From Penium margaritaceum (Eukaryota > Streptophyta > Zygnematophyceae > Desmidiales > Peniaceae): DNA of 64,000 nt. The DNA lies in contig SZWC01000036.1 of the NCBI GenBank assembly GCA_023375785.1, positions 244,571-308,570 of the forward strand, in the 5' to 3' direction. Position 1 is the first letter of the stretch; every line of letters starts with the position of its first letter. A program made the translations under genes and the position numbers. This document shows, in pieces, positions 28,467-41,759 of the stretch. The notes under the pieces were generated by a model that worked only from the letters and a program-made list of their open reading frames with translations, did no database searches and was not told the DNA's origin.

Positions 28467-31136
28467 TTCACACTCTTCGAAAGGTGAATTGGAAAATGAG
28501 CCATGTCACACTCCTAAGAAGTGCAAGGAGATGGAGAAGGGACAGAAGGAGGGCATGGTGGTCAACAACATGGATGCCACTCACATCTATGTTAAACCAA
28601 AGTGCAACTTAATTGTAACTATACAGAAATGGATTGTGACTGGAGCCGAACAATAGCACAATAGAGTTTAACTAGAGCATAACATGGATATAACTAAAGA
28701 CCTACTAGGGAATATCAAGAGTACAATGAAACTTCAAGTAGCTTGTAACTAGAACAAGAATACATGTAGAGAATGTGGCTAGTTCATTAGAAGAAGCAAA
28801 GAACTTATGCAAAGGCGTAATGGAACTGCATTTCATATAGGCAAAACTAGTGTATAGAAAGAGAATAACACAGCAAAACTAGAGCACAATAAGAGTGCGA
28901 ACACGGAAGACTGATATTGAAAATGGAGGAATTGTTGTGAAGTAAAGGAAGTATATCACTAGAGAACAACTAGAGTTGTACTAGAGCACAATTAGAGTGC
29001 AACTTGATTGGTGCATAAGTGGATCTACATCTGAACTACACTGCAACCAGACCTCAACTTTAGTGAAAATAGAGCTGGAGAGAGCCTAAATGGACCATAA
29101 TCAGAGTGTATTCAAAGAATGAATATAGTGACAACAGACCAATAGTAGATCAAAATTAGATCACAACTTGATTGTAGGTATGTGTCAATCCAAAGGCAGC
29201 TCTAGCCAAAATAGGGTGCAGATTGACCGCAACAAGATCACAAGCATATAAGAAAACGAAAGCCAAAGCAGACCTTGTTGAAGTTTTTTTCCTCCCTATT
29301 TGATCACTATTGAAGGAAGTGTATGGCACAATATGAGCTTCGCTAGCACAAGCTGAGCACAAGTGGAATAAAATGATAGAGAAGAAAAGATAGTAACTAA
29401 ACTGTAAGTAGGTATGAACTCAAAAAAAATGTATGTTGTACATAAAACACAATTGGAGCAGAACTGGAGTATAATTCCAACACAATGAGATGCCAGATAG
29501 AGTGAAAGTGAAATGGAGCTGACTCCTAGGAAAATGAAATAACAACAAAAATATATTTACTTTTCACATAAAGAATAACTTGGGAAAAACTAGAGCCTAC
29601 GTATAGAACAGTTTTAGTTCAACTTAAGGCCAAAAGAAGAAACAATATAGTACATATGGTCAAAAATGTGGTGTGAATGCAGCATTTTTTCTTTCGTGTC
29701 ATTTGGGAGGAAATAGGATAAACTAGGATATAACTGGAGCATGTCTAGCATGCACACACATAAAAAAAAATCACAATTATAGTACAACTTGAGTGCAACT
29801 CTAGAGCAACTAGATCACAACTTGAGCTCATGAAGATATGCACAGGAGAGAAACTGGATTGCAAATCAAGAGTAAAGATAGGTCATCTCTGGGACGACTA
29901 CAGCAGGTCTTTACATGAAGTAGAGAAAAAAACAGAGAGAAATCATAGAAAAAGTTCTCTTCAAGAAGAGTTTAAAAGGGGGAAGGGAGGGGGGGGGGGG
30001 GATGCTGCTATAACACAAGTATAGGCCAAGACTTTGGCCAGAGTACAATTAGAGCATGACAAGAATGCCACTATATCTCCATTGACAGAAAAAGGGAACA
30101 TAAGCAGCAAGAAATGGAGGCACAAATGAAGCACATCTAGAACAAAACTGGATCATAATGAAGGTGGATATTGAGATGTTAAGAGCACACTAAGAGAGAA
30201 AACAGAGGCAAACTAGATTTCAATGCAACGTGATTCAATCACTGCTGCAAAACCAGCAAATAACAGCTAGAAGACAACTGGAGTGCAACACAACTGGAAC
30301 AATGCGTACCTTTAGCACTCCAACTACAAGAGTACACGACAAGTAGATAACAACTGCACCACAAATTGAGCGAACACAGATTTAAAAAGAGCATAATTAA
30401 AATTTCAAAGAGAATATATATTTAGTGCAGCTACAATGCATATGGTCACAACTACATGTGAGCTAGGGTGCACCTTGCTTGCACTCGGACTCCAGCTACA
30501 AGCAGATGAGTAGAACTGGTCCTGAGCACAACTAGTGTGCAATTAGAGGACAAGTAGGGTGACGTTTTTTGTAACAAAAGTCAAACTCCTGTAAAAACCA
30601 TTTCACAATGGGAACAAATTTTCTCTACAACCAGGATAGACCTAGGGCATAGATGGAGTGCAACTACTTTATAAAGAGAGCCATACTCAAGCATAAAAAG
30701 CAATGGGAGTGTAGCTAGAGCAAGATTGTAATCAGAGTGTGAACTGAGAAAATTAAAGAGATACTTGTGAAAACTATATCTCAGTTGGAGAGCAACTACT
30801 TCACAATGAAGGAGGTTCTTGGTCGCCCCTAGAGCACAATGAAGGCACCATGACAGAATGACCAAGAACCAACTTGGATGCAATAAGAGCATAATCGAAG
30901 CGCACAAAGAACATATCTCAATGCAAGCATGCAAGTGCAAACTCATTTCAATGATGGAATTGCTTCGTTTTTTTTTTTGGTCTGAAGTATTTGGTGATGT
31001 TTAATTGTCTTGAGTTAAAATCTGGATTAATAGAAAACGACACAGGTCAGGGATAGTGATGGGACATGCCAAACACACAATAACGATGATCACATTTCTT
31101 CCTTTTATTCTTTGTCCCAAAAAGAGGATGAATCAT

Positions 31137-31948
31137 TGTAGCAGGAGGGCCGTTTCGGCCATCCCTCCTCGCTGAAGCTAGGGGTGGTCGCGCACCAACC
31201 CTCGCGTCAGCGAGAACTGGTTGGCGGCCAGCATTTCGCTGGCCGCCGGCCAGCTCGCTGCTGGCCGGGTGGACGTCTGGCGGCCGGCTAAGTAACCGGC
31301 CGGCCAGTCGCCAGCCGCCGATCGCGGCCTCAGCCCGATTGGTGGCTGAGGGTCCACGAGGGCCTCAAGGGCGAGGCGTCGTGGCCACGTGCCCTCGCCC
31401 CCGCACGCCCTCCTCACAAGCAAGCGAGCGAGAATGAGGGAGAGGAACGAGGGACGAGAGGTGAGATAACTGGCACAAAATCGCCAACGTGCCTTGCACG
31501 CGACGATTGTACGCCAGAACGTCAAAACGTAAATCGAAGGTCATTTGTGACAAACTTTGACATAAACATAACAAATAACTCGTGCAAACACACGAGTTTG
31601 AGGTGAAAACCCCCTGTTGGGTCCCAAAACCAAGGGTAAGGTTACAAACAGAAATGCGCCTCCGGAGACTCAAAGTATTCGAGTCTCCCTGCTCTGGGTC
31701 GTTGATGACGATTGCCCCTAACCCCTGACGCGGACTGATAACGCCATTTTACGAACTCCGACAATGACTTCAGGGTAGGAGCTGGAGGTTTGACCTGTTA
31801 CTGTGGCTCTTAGAGCCAGACAACCCTCGTGACCAAGGGTTCGACGGAAGCGGCGGCAACAACACATATAAAACCCCGCTAGCAGGTACAAGCAGCAGCA
31901 CAAGCACCAGAAGGGACTACGGCATCTACAGTGATGACGTGATGGGCA
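31137..31948 (+). mobile_element. Solo LTR in the right end of module U, copy 1
   Basis: An 812-bp segment begins TGTAGCAGG, ends GGGCA (TG...CA) and is flanked by the 4-bp duplication TCAT at 31133-31136 and 31949-31952. The insertion splits the right terminus TCATATAT of module U. The 5' half is GC-rich, with nested inverted repeats such as GGCCGTTTCGGCC. The 3' half has a series of stem-loops (ACTCGTG/CACGAGT near 31580, GGAGACTC/GAGTCTCC near 31665, TGGCTCT/AGAGCCA near 31805) and a TATA box. No internal retroelement sequence follows, so it is called a solo LTR. The same LTR at the same site occurs in the inverted copy. Confidence 0.7.
31867..31873 (+). promoter_or_regulatory. TATA box in solo LTR
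   Basis: TATAAAA sits about 75 bp before the LTR end, where a U3/R boundary would be expected. Transcription from it would run directly into satellite B. In the inverted copy the same position reads TGTAAAA, so the box is damaged there. Confidence 0.45.
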
Positions 31949-31956
31949 TCATATAT

Positions 31957-34900
31957 TGATTGAACGTGTGACCAAAGCACCAGTGAAACAGTGACATTGA
32001 AACACAGCGACAGTGAGGACAACACCATTGAAACAGTCATAATGTGACCAAAACACCATAGTTACACTGAAAGTGTGACTACATCACCACTGAAACAGTT
32101 ATGGTGTTACCGAAGCACCCTAGACACAGAGAAGTGTGACCAAAGCACCATTCATATAGTAATAATGTGAGATTAGCACAATAGACACATTGAATGTCTG
32201 ACAAAAGCACCATTGGAATAGTGAAAATGTTACCTAAACACCGTAGACATAGTAAACGTGTGACTATAGCACCATTGAAAAGGTGCTAGTGTGACCTAAG
32301 CACCATAGACACAATGAAAGTGTGACCAAAGCACCATTGACACAGTGATACTGTGACCAAAGAACCACACACACAGTAGCAATATGACCAAAACACCACT
32401 AAACTGTGATAATCTGACCAAAGAATCATAGACAAAGTGAAAGTATGACCAACGCGCCATTGAAATAGCGATAATGTGCCCACGGCACATTAAACACAAT
32501 GAAAGTGCAACGAACGCACGATTGAACAATGATAATGTGACGAAAGCACCATAGACATTGTAAATGTGTGACCAACGCACTATTCAAACAGTGATTATGT
32601 GACATAAGCACCCAAGCTACAATGAAAGAGTGACCAAAGCACCATTAAAACATTGATAATGTGACCCAAGCACCATACACACTTTGAAAGTGTGACCAAA
32701 GTACCATTGAGACATTTATAATGGGACCAAAGCACCATAGGCACAGTGAACGTTTGAACAAAGCACCACACAAATAGTGTGAATGTGTCATAAGCACCAT
32801 ACACACAATAAATGTGTGCCCGGAGCACTGTTGAAAGTGTGATACTTTGACCAGAGCACCGTAGACAAAATGCAATAGTGACCAAAGCACAATTGAAACT
32901 GTGATGATATGACAAAAGCACTATAGACACAGTGAAAGTGTGGCCATAGCACCACCAAAACATTGATAATGTGACCCAAGCACCATAGACAGAGTGAAAG
33001 TGTGACCAACACACCATTGAAACAGTGATGATGTGACCAAAGCACTATTATACCAGTGATAATGTGACCAAAGCACCATGGACACTGTGAAAGTGTGACC
33101 AAAGAACCATCAAAACACATAAAATACAATAAAAGCACTGCACACGCAATAAAAGCGTGGCAAATGTACCATTTAAACCATGACAACGTGACATACAAAC
33201 AATGGACATAGTAAAAGTGTGACAAAGGGACCATTGAAACGATGAAAATGTGACCTAAGCATCATAGACATAGTGAACGTGTTATCCAAGGACCATTGAA
33301 ACAGTGATAATGTGACCAAAGTACCATGAACACGACAAAGGTATGAGCAAAGCACCATTGAAACAATGATAATGTGACATAAGCACCATAGATATATTGA
33401 AATATTGACCAAAACACCATTGTAACTGTGATTATGTAACCCGAGCACTATAGTTACAATGAATGTGTGATAAACGCACCATTGAAAGAGCAATGTTATG
33501 ACCAATGCACCATCAAAACAGTGATAATGTGACCTGGGCACAATAGACACAGTGAAAGTGTGATCAAAGCATCACTGAAATAGTCATAATGTGACCAAAA
33601 CACCATGGACACGGTGAATGTGTGACAAAGGCCCCATTCAAACAGTGATGATGTGACCAAAGCACCATTGAAAGAGTGATAATATTGCCAAAGCACCATA
33701 TACACAGTGAGCATGTGACCAAAGTACCACTGAATTGGTGACAATGTGACCAAAGCACCATAGACACAGTAAAATGGTGACCAAAGCACCACTAAAATAG
33801 ATAAAATGACCAAAGCACTCTACATACAGGAATAATGTGATATAAAAGCTACAGAAAAAGTGAAAGTGTGACAATACCACCATTGAAAACGTGACAATGT
33901 GACCTAAACACCATAGACATTATGAATGTGTGACTAATGCATCATTAAAACAGTAATAATGTTACCAAAGCACCACACACAGCGTGAAAGTGTCGCCAAA
34001 TCACCATTGAAACAGCGATAATCCGACATACAAACCATAGACACAGTGAACATGTAACCAAAGTGCTATTGGAACACTAATAATGTGACCAAAGCACCAT
34101 AGACACTGTGAACGTGTGACCAAAACATCATTGAAACAGTGATAATGTGACCTAAGCACCATAGACACGGTGAAAGTGTGATCAAAGTACCATTGCAACA
34201 GTGATGATTTGGCCTTAGCACTGTAAACAAAGTGAAAGTGTGACCAATGCACCATTGAAACAGCGAAAACGTGAGGAGAGCACCATAGAAACAGGGAAAG
34301 TGTGACCAAAACATTATTTAAACAGTGATGATGCGACAAAAGCACCATGGACACAATGGAACTGTGACGAGAGCACCATTGAAACAGTGAAATGGTGACA
34401 AATGCACCATAGATACAGTAAACGTGTGACCAAAGCACCATTGAAACAGTGATAATGTGACCTAAGCACCAAAGCCACAACAACGGTGTGACCAAAGCAC
34501 CACTGAAAGAGTGATAATGAGACCAAAGCACCATAGACACAGTTAAAATATGACAAAAGCATCACTGAAAGAGTGATCATATGACATACAATAGACACAA
34601 TGAACGTGTAGCCAAAGCTTCATTGAAGCTGTCATATTATGAGAAAATCACAATAGAGCACAGTAAAAGTGTGACCAAAGCACCATTGGAACTGTGGTAA
34701 TTTGACACAATAACTATAGAACTACTAAACGTGTGACCAGGGCACCATCGAAACAGTGATAATATGACCAAAGCACCATAGACACTGTGCAAACGTGACC
34801 AAAGCACCATGGACATAGTGAACATGTGACTAGAGCACCATTGAAACCGTGACAATGTGACCTAAGCACCATGGACACAGTGATAATGCGACCAAAGCAC

Positions 34901-37074
34901 TGTTGAACTAATAATAATGTGGCCAAAGCACCATAGACACAGTGAAAGTGTGACCAAACACCATTGAAATAGTGATATTGCAACCAAAGCACTATAGACA
35001 TAGTGAAAGTGTGACCAAAGCACCATTGAAATAGTGAGAATGTAGACAAGAACTATGGACACACTAAACATGTGACCAAAGCACCATTGAAACACTGATA
35101 ATGTGACACAAGCACTATAGACACACTTCACGTGTGACCAAAGCACCATTGAAACAGTGATTACGTGACATAAAAACCATGGGCAGAGAGACATTGTAAC
35201 CAAACTACCATTAAAACAATGATAATGTGACCAAAGCACCATAGACACGATGAAGGTGTGACCAAGGCACCATTGAAACATTGAGAATGTGACATAAGCA
35301 TCATAGACATAGTCAAAGTGTGACTAAAGAAACATTGAAACAGTGATAACTTGACCAAAATAAAATATACACACAGACGTGTGACCAAAGCACTGTTGAA
35401 ACAGTTCTTATGTGACCTGAGGATCATAGACAAAGCAAACGTATGACCAACGTACCACCAAAACAGTGATAACGTGACATAAGCACCAACGGCCAAGTGA
35501 AAGTATGACCAAAGTACCATAGAAACAGTGATAATGTGACAATAGTCTAGAGACATAGTGAAAGTGTGATAAAAGCACCATTGAATACGTGATTATGTGA
35601 CCAAAGCACCATAGACACAGTAATCATGTGATACAAGCACCATTTAAATAGTGATGACGTGAGCACAGCACCATAGACACGGTGAAAGTGTGACCAAAGC
35701 ACCATAGAAGCAGTGTGACCCAAATACCTTTAAATCAGTGTTAATGTGTCATAAGCACCATAGATACAGTAAACGTCTGACAAAATAATCATTGCACTGG
35801 TGATAATCTGACCTAAATACCACTAACACACTTAATTTGTGACCAAACCACCATTAACACAATGATAATGTGACAAACGCATCATATACACAGCAAAAGT
35901 GTGACCAACGCACAATACACAGAGTGATGACAATACCTTAGCACTAAAGACACAGTGAAAGTGTTTCCAAAGCACCATTGAAATGGTCATAATGTGACCA
36001 TACCACCATAGACACAATAACGTGGCCAAAGCATCGTTGGAATAGTGATAATGTGACCTAAGTACCGTAAACATGGTGATCGATTGACAATAGCACCTTT
36101 TTAGCCTTGATAATGTAACATAAGAACTATAGAGAGCATGAGGGTGAACAAAGCACCATTGAAATAGTGATAATGTGTTCAAAACATCATACACACAGTG
36201 AAGGTGTCACGAAAGCACCATTGCAACAGTGATAATGTGACCAAACCATCATAGACAAAGCAAACGCGTAACCAAATCACTATTGAACGGTGGTGATGTC
36301 ACCACCAAAGTGCCATAGACATAGTAGAAGTATGACCAAAGCACCGTTGAACCAGTGACACTGTCACCTGAGGAACAGCGGTAGAACGAGAGTTTGACAA
36401 AAGCACCATTGAAAGAACGATGATGTAATCAAAGCACCGTAGACAATGTGAAAGTGTGACCAAAGCACCATTGAAGTAGTGATAATGTGACCAAATCACC
36501 ATAGACACAGTGAAAGTATGACCAAAGCATCCTTGAAACTGTGGTAGTGTGACCAAAGTACCATAAACACAATAGAAATGACACCAAACCAACATTGAAA
36601 TAATGAGAACATGACCTAAATATCATAGACACAGTGAACATGTGACCTACGCAACATTGAGACAGTGGTAATGTGACGTAAGCACCATATACACAGTCAC
36701 AGGGTGACCAAAGCACCATTGAAATAGTGAGAATGTAGCCAAAGTACTATATACGTTATATATGTTTCACCAAAGCACAGTTGAAATAGTGCAAATGTCA
36801 TCAAAGTACCATAAAAAGTGTGAAAGACTGACCATAGCACCATTGAAACGGTGGTAATGTGACCAATCCACCATAGACATAGTGAAAGTATAACCAAAGC
36901 ACCATTGAAACATTGATAATGTCACATACGTACCATAAACACAGTGAAAGTGTGACGAAAGAACCATTGAAAAGGTGATAATATGACCTAAGCACCATAG
37001 ACACAGTGTAAGTGTGACCAAAGCACCATTGAATACGTAATAGGGTAGCCATAACACCATAGACACAATGAAAA
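31957..37074 (+). repeat. Satellite B array, segment 3
   Basis: The 31/62-bp array is in + orientation. The stretch 32170-35695 is a diverged copy of 4404-8450 and a closer inverted copy of 52392-56400. After 35700 the units are more irregular. The array stops mid-unit at the LTR start. Confidence 0.94.
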
Positions 37075-37935
37075 TGACACCATCGCTAGCAACAGGACAA
37101 AACCAACGGCTGAGATCTCTCAGAACGATACACAACCGGCCACGTCCACGCGCTGCGATCCTCCCTACGTGCCAACGATCCGCTCTCCACATCCACGAGC
37201 AACACTACGGAGAGGCCCAAGAGGGCAATCCACGGTGAAGCCTACGTTGTGGGACCCGCAAAGCAAGGAACCAGGAACTATGTGGAGCAACGATGCCTTC
37301 TGCACCTCACACCATGCTCTCGGTGGCTGAGGCTTTACGCCTCGCATCGCCCACCCTAGTCCTAGTACTATATCTAGACATAGATAGTACTTAACTAGAA
37401 GCTATAGACTCTTGTACCTTTGCCTCTACTATTCTCAATCATCGTTCATCTCTAATGTATCGGTCCAGTTTGCCTGTCATGCTCGCCTTCCCAGCTATGG
37501 CACTCGCTCGTTCGCTTCCCTCGCTTTTCTTTCCTTGCCCGCACTAGATAGCTGAGACTTGGCCCGCTGCCTTGCCCGCTTCTTGCTAGTGTGGCAAACA
37601 TCCTCCACATCTCAGCACCCATATTTCAAGTACTGTTCCCATGCTTTTGCCACGACCATCGTTTCTTCTGCCCACGCATCGGTGCTGTGGCACTAGTCCT
37701 ATTAAGCCGTACCTTGCGCCTCGACACTGCAACCAAGTACGTTGCTCCATTGCCTCCGCTCTGTTGCTCCTTCATCAACTTATCAACAGTCTTTCGCTTA
37801 CCGACCATCGTCTACCATCACTCTGTTCAGTCTGTGATGTCAGCAGGTTGACCGCAGTGCGCAGCTTGGCCATAGCTTCCATTTCCCTGCATCGGCACTT
37901 TTGAGACATCCGCTCATCACTTCAGTCTCTTGACA
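37075..37935 (+). mobile_element. LTR of a truncated LTR retrotransposon
   Basis: The segment begins TGACACC where satellite B breaks and ends TTGACA directly before a primer-binding site. Near 37363-37392 lies an imperfect inverted repeat (AGTACTAT...ATAGTACT) in the promoter-like part. It is followed by a T/C-rich stretch (ACTATTCTCAATCATC) of the kind common in plant LTR R/U5 regions. The matching 3' LTR is absent from the window, so the left border rests only on the satellite break and a TG start. Confidence 0.55.
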
Positions 37936-37950
37936 TGGTATCACAACAAA
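37936..37950 (+). other. tRNA primer-binding site
   Basis: TGGTATCACAACAAA follows the LTR end with no spacer. Plant copia and many gypsy elements use TGGTATCAGAGC, complementary to the 3' end of initiator tRNA-Met. The first eight bases match exactly and the rest has drifted. Confidence 0.6.
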
Positions 37951-38430
37951 GGGAAAGAACCTACATCAGCTGCCGATCTCCTTTGCAATTCTGATGCCTG
38001 AACCGCCACGCCAAGCCCCGCCATCACTGATCAAACCGTGCCGTCGATCCAAACCAGCCAATTCACTGTTGCCTCCCTATTGCAAGATCCACGACAATGT
38101 GTATGGTCACAACAACAAAGACATTGCAACCAGTGCGCGTCGACCCCCTCCTGCCGCCTAAACTGCATCTGCTAGCAGATGTCTCATGAGCAGCAGCAGC
38201 ATCGCCCTCCACAGCAGCAGTCCTTCTAGACAAGCATTCTTCCATCAGTAGCAACTGCATCTCAGCAATCAGCAAATGTCATCTTCGCCACTGATCAACA
38301 CCTGATGTCCTTAACCATGAGACTCTCTCAATACAAGCAGGAGGCTCTTGGATATCTTCTTATTGAGCTCGCAGCCTTTGTCGGCTACATCACTCACCTA
38401 AACTACACCCTCACCCTCGATCTCGCCTGC
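37951..38430 (+). pseudogene. Decayed leader and possible gag start of LTR retrotransposon
   Basis: Downstream of the primer-binding site an ATG near 37993 opens a basic, proline-rich frame (it begins MPEPPRQAPPS) that stops after about 55 codons. Further fragments lie in shifted frames, including a glutamine/serine-rich stretch. This is the position of gag in an LTR retrotransposon, but I cannot match it to a Gag domain. The sequence passes straight into satellite C at about 38430, so the rest of the element is missing. Confidence 0.35.
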
Positions 38431-39764
38431 TCTGGACAAAGAACTTCAATACGTAGTGGCACGGTGTGGCTACTATGCACACCGAACAACCAAACTAGGC
38501 ATATGTCACTAACCATGACCAAAGAATTTCAGCAGGTGTGGTCAACGTTCCCAACCCATAACACGAGTCACAAATGGTCAGAGGGGGAAACAATGATTTC
38601 AGAATGTTAGTTTTCAAGTAGCAAGTACAATTACCTTTAATGAGTAGTAGCACAGTGTGGTTACCATGCAGAAGGACCAACCAAAGTAGGCATATGTACT
38701 ACCTTTGACCAAAGAAATCCGCTATGTGTGGTCAACGTTGACAACTCATAATACGAGTCACAAATGGTGAGAGGGGGAAACAATGGTTTGAGAACACCAG
38801 GTATCAACTAGTAAGCACAGTGACCTTCAATCATTAGCAGCACATTATGGCCACCATGTATAATGACCAACCAAAGTAGGCATGCGTCAGTGATCATGAC
38901 CAAAGAGTGTCACTATGTGTGGTCAACTTTAACAACTCATAACACGCGTCACAAATGGTCAGAGGGGGAAACAATGGGTTGTGAGTACTACTTATTGATT
39001 AGCAAGTACAAATACCTTCAATATGTAGTGGCACAGTGTGGCTACCATGCACAGTGACCGACCAAAGTATGCATAAGTCACTGACCATGAAAAACGAATT
39101 TCACTTCATGTGGTCAACGTTGACAACTCACAACGAGAGTCAAAGATAGTCAGAGAAGGTAACAATGGGTTGGGAACACTGGTTATCAACTAGAAAGCCC
39201 AAAGACCTTCAGTCCATAGTGACACGGCATGGCAACCATGTACCGTGACAAACCAAAGGAGGCATATGCCACTAACCATGACCAAAAGAATTTCACAGTG
39301 TGTGGTCAACGTTAAAAACTCATAACACGAGTCACAAATGGTGAAAGGGGGAAACAATGGGTGTGGAACAATAGTTATCAACGAGCAAGTACAAAGACCT
39401 TCAACAAGTAGTGGCATGGTGTGGCTAGCATGCACAGTGACCAACCAAAGGATGCATACGTCACTGACTATGACCAAAGAAGTCCACTATGTGTGGTTGA
39501 CATCGACAACTCATAACACGAGTCACAAATGGTCAGAGGGAGAGACAATGGTCTGGAAACCCTATGTATCAACTAGAAAGGACAAGGAACTTCAATACGC
39601 AGTGGCACAGTCTGGCTACTATGCACACCAAACAACCAACTTAGGCATATGTCATTTACCATGACCAAAGAATTTCAATATGGGTGGTCAAGGTTCACAA
39701 CCCATAACACGAGTCACAATTGGTTAGAGGGGGAAACAATGGTTTTGGAGCATTCGTTTTCAAT
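38431..39764 (+). repeat. Satellite C: array of about 191 bp, segment 1
   Basis: Seven units are marked by CACGGTGTGGCTAC or close variants at 38460, 38651, 38841, 39032, 39223, 39415 and 39606, a spacing of 190-192 bp. Each unit also holds CATGACCAAAGAATTTCA, GTGGTCAACGTT, ACACGAGTCACAAATGG and a GAGGGGGAAACAATGG box. Short frames inside it are interrupted unit by unit and are not genes. Confidence 0.93.
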
Positions 39765-39920
39765 GAGTGCTTGCAAGTGGTTCTGAGTGGTTCCGAGTGG
39801 TTGCGAGTGGTTTCGAGTGGTTACGCATGGTTGCGAGTGGTTCCGAGTGGTTGCGAGTGGTTGTGAGTGGTTGCGAGTGGTTGCGAGTGGTTGCAAGTGG
39901 TTGCGAGTGGTTGCAAGTGA
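39765..39920 (-). repeat. Satellite A, inverted arm
   Basis: About 15 decamers read GAGTGGTTGC, the opposite strand of satellite A. They directly follow satellite C and meet forward units head to head at 39920, forming a near-perfect palindrome with arms of about 150 bp. Confidence 0.93.
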
Positions 39921-41759
39921 TCGCAACCACTTGCAACCACTTGCAACCATTTGCACCCACTCGCAACCACTTGCAACTAGTCCCAGACAATCACAACCAC
40001 TTGCAACCACTCGCAACCACTTGCAACCACTCACAACCACTCACAACCACTCACAACGCAACCACTTGCAGCCACTCGCAAGCACTCACAACCACATGCA
40101 ACCACTCGCAACCACTCGCAACAACTCGCAACTACTCGCAACCAATCGCAACCACTTGCAACCAATTGCAACCACTTGCAATCACTGGCAACCACTCACA
40201 ACCAATCGCAACCACTTGCAGCCACTCACAACCACTCCCAACCACTGGCAACCACTCGCAACTACTGGCAACCACTTGAAACCCGTCACAACCATTCACA
40301 ACCACTCGGAACCACTTGCAATCGCTGGCAACCACAAAAAACCTCTCACAACCACTCACAACCACTTGCAACCACTTGCAACCACTTGCAACCACTCACA
40401 TCCATCCGCAACCACTTACAACCACTTACAACTCCTTACAACCACTCACAACCACTCGCAACAACTCGCAGCAACTGGCAACCACTTGAAACCACTCGCA
40501 ACCACTCCCAATTACTGCCAATTACTCGCAACCACTTGCAACCACTCGCACCCAATCGCAACCAATCGCAACCAATCACAGGTACTCAGAACCACTCGCA
40601 ACCACTCGCAACCACTTGCAACCACTCACAACCACTCACAACCACTCACAACCACTCACAACCACTCACAACACAACCACTCGCAACCACTCGCAACCAC
40701 TCGCAACCACTTTCCACCACTTGCAACCTGTCGCAACAACCCGGAACAACTCGCAACTATTCGCAACCACTCACAACCAATCACCACCACTTGCAGCCAC
40801 TCGCAACCACTCGCAACCACTGGCAACCACTTGTAACTACTCGTAACCACTTGCAACACCTTGCAACCACTCACGACCAATTGTAACCTTTTGCAACTAC
40901 TTGCAACCACTCGCAACCACTCGCAACAAAACAAAACCAATCGCAACCACTCGCAACCACTCGCAACCACCCGCAACCACTCACAACCACTCGCAACCAC
41001 TCTCAACAACTTGCAACCACTCACAACCACTCTTAATCACTCGGAACCACTAGCAACCACTGGTAGCCACTCCAAACCACTTGCAACCATTTGCAACCAC
41101 TCGCAACAGCTCGCAACTACTCGCAACAAATCGCAACCACTTGCAACTACTTGCAACCACTTGCAATCACTCGCAACCACTCACAACCATTCGCAGCCAC
41201 TCACAACCACTCGCAACTACTGGCAACCACTTGTAACTACTCGCAACCACTTGCATCCACTCGCAACCATTCACAATCACTCGCAACCACTCGCAATTAC
41301 TTGCAACCACTCGCAACCTCTCGCAACTACTCGCAACCACTTGCAATCACTTGCAACCACTCGGGAAGGGACGACACGACTCGCAACCACTCGCAACCAC
41401 TTGCATCCACTCGCAACCATTCACAATCACTCGCAACCACTCGCAATTACTTGCAACCACTCGCAACCTCTCGCAACTACTCGCAACCACTTGCAATCAC
41501 TTGCAACCACTCCCAACCACTCGACACGACTCGCAACCACTCGCAACTACTTGCGACCACTCACAACCACTCACAACCACTTGCAACCATACACAACCAC
41601 TCACAACCACTCGCAACCACTCACAACCACTCTCAACGAATCGCAACCACTTACAACCACTTGCAACCACTCGTAATCACTCGCAACCACTCGCAACCAC
41701 TCACAACCACTCGCAACCACTCGCAATCACTTGCAACCACTCGCAACCACTCGCAACCA
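39921..41759 (+). repeat. Satellite A array, forward, segment 2
   Basis: The array returns to GCAACCACTC orientation. From about 40729 to the end it is a direct copy of 50119-51008, sharing rare units such as a block with CAAAACAAAACC. It ends GCAACCA fused to TGGTGCTTTGGTCACAC of satellite B, the same junction as at 51009. Confidence 0.94.

Larger units (their letters stand above)
28353..31956 (+). mobile_element. Module U, copy 1 (transposon-like, AT-rich, non-coding)
   Basis: This non-satellite unit interrupts satellite B. It starts ATATATGA (28353-28360) and ends TCATATAT (31949-31956), an 8-bp inverted terminus, and the right end is split by a solo LTR. The body (28467-31136) is AT-rich. 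It carries many scattered words of the kind CAACTAGAGTGCAACT and GAGCACAACTGGAG, as if derived from a very old short tandem repeat, and a 13-G tract at 29989-30001. Two frames survive in both copies of the module (30581-30946 and 29156-29362, minus strand), but the second starts at TTG and the first has ATG here and ATA in copy 2, so I do not treat them as genes. The module recurs inverted at 56620-60233. Confidence 0.7.
28351..35695 (+). repeat. Left arm of a large inverted duplication
   Basis: Module U plus the following 3.7 kb of satellite B matches, in reverse complement and in the same order, about 52392-60233. Matching private satellite variants include the GGCCCCATTCAAACAGTGATGATG unit near 33630 and the CCATGGGCAGAGAGACATTG unit near 35180. 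The match ends near 35695; beyond this the right arm instead follows the array found near 8400-9832. Confidence 0.85.

Noticed and set aside
30581-30946. 121-codon frame retained in both copies of module U (also 57636-57989) as a conserved gene
   Set aside because: The ATG of copy 1 is ATA in copy 2 and replacements are not concentrated at silent sites by eye; recent duplication alone explains the shared frame.
31178-31525. Arginine/alanine-rich frames in the GC-rich half of the solo LTR (also 57073-57576)
   Set aside because: They lie within an LTR full of inverted repeats, exist on both strands, and differ in frame structure between the two copies.
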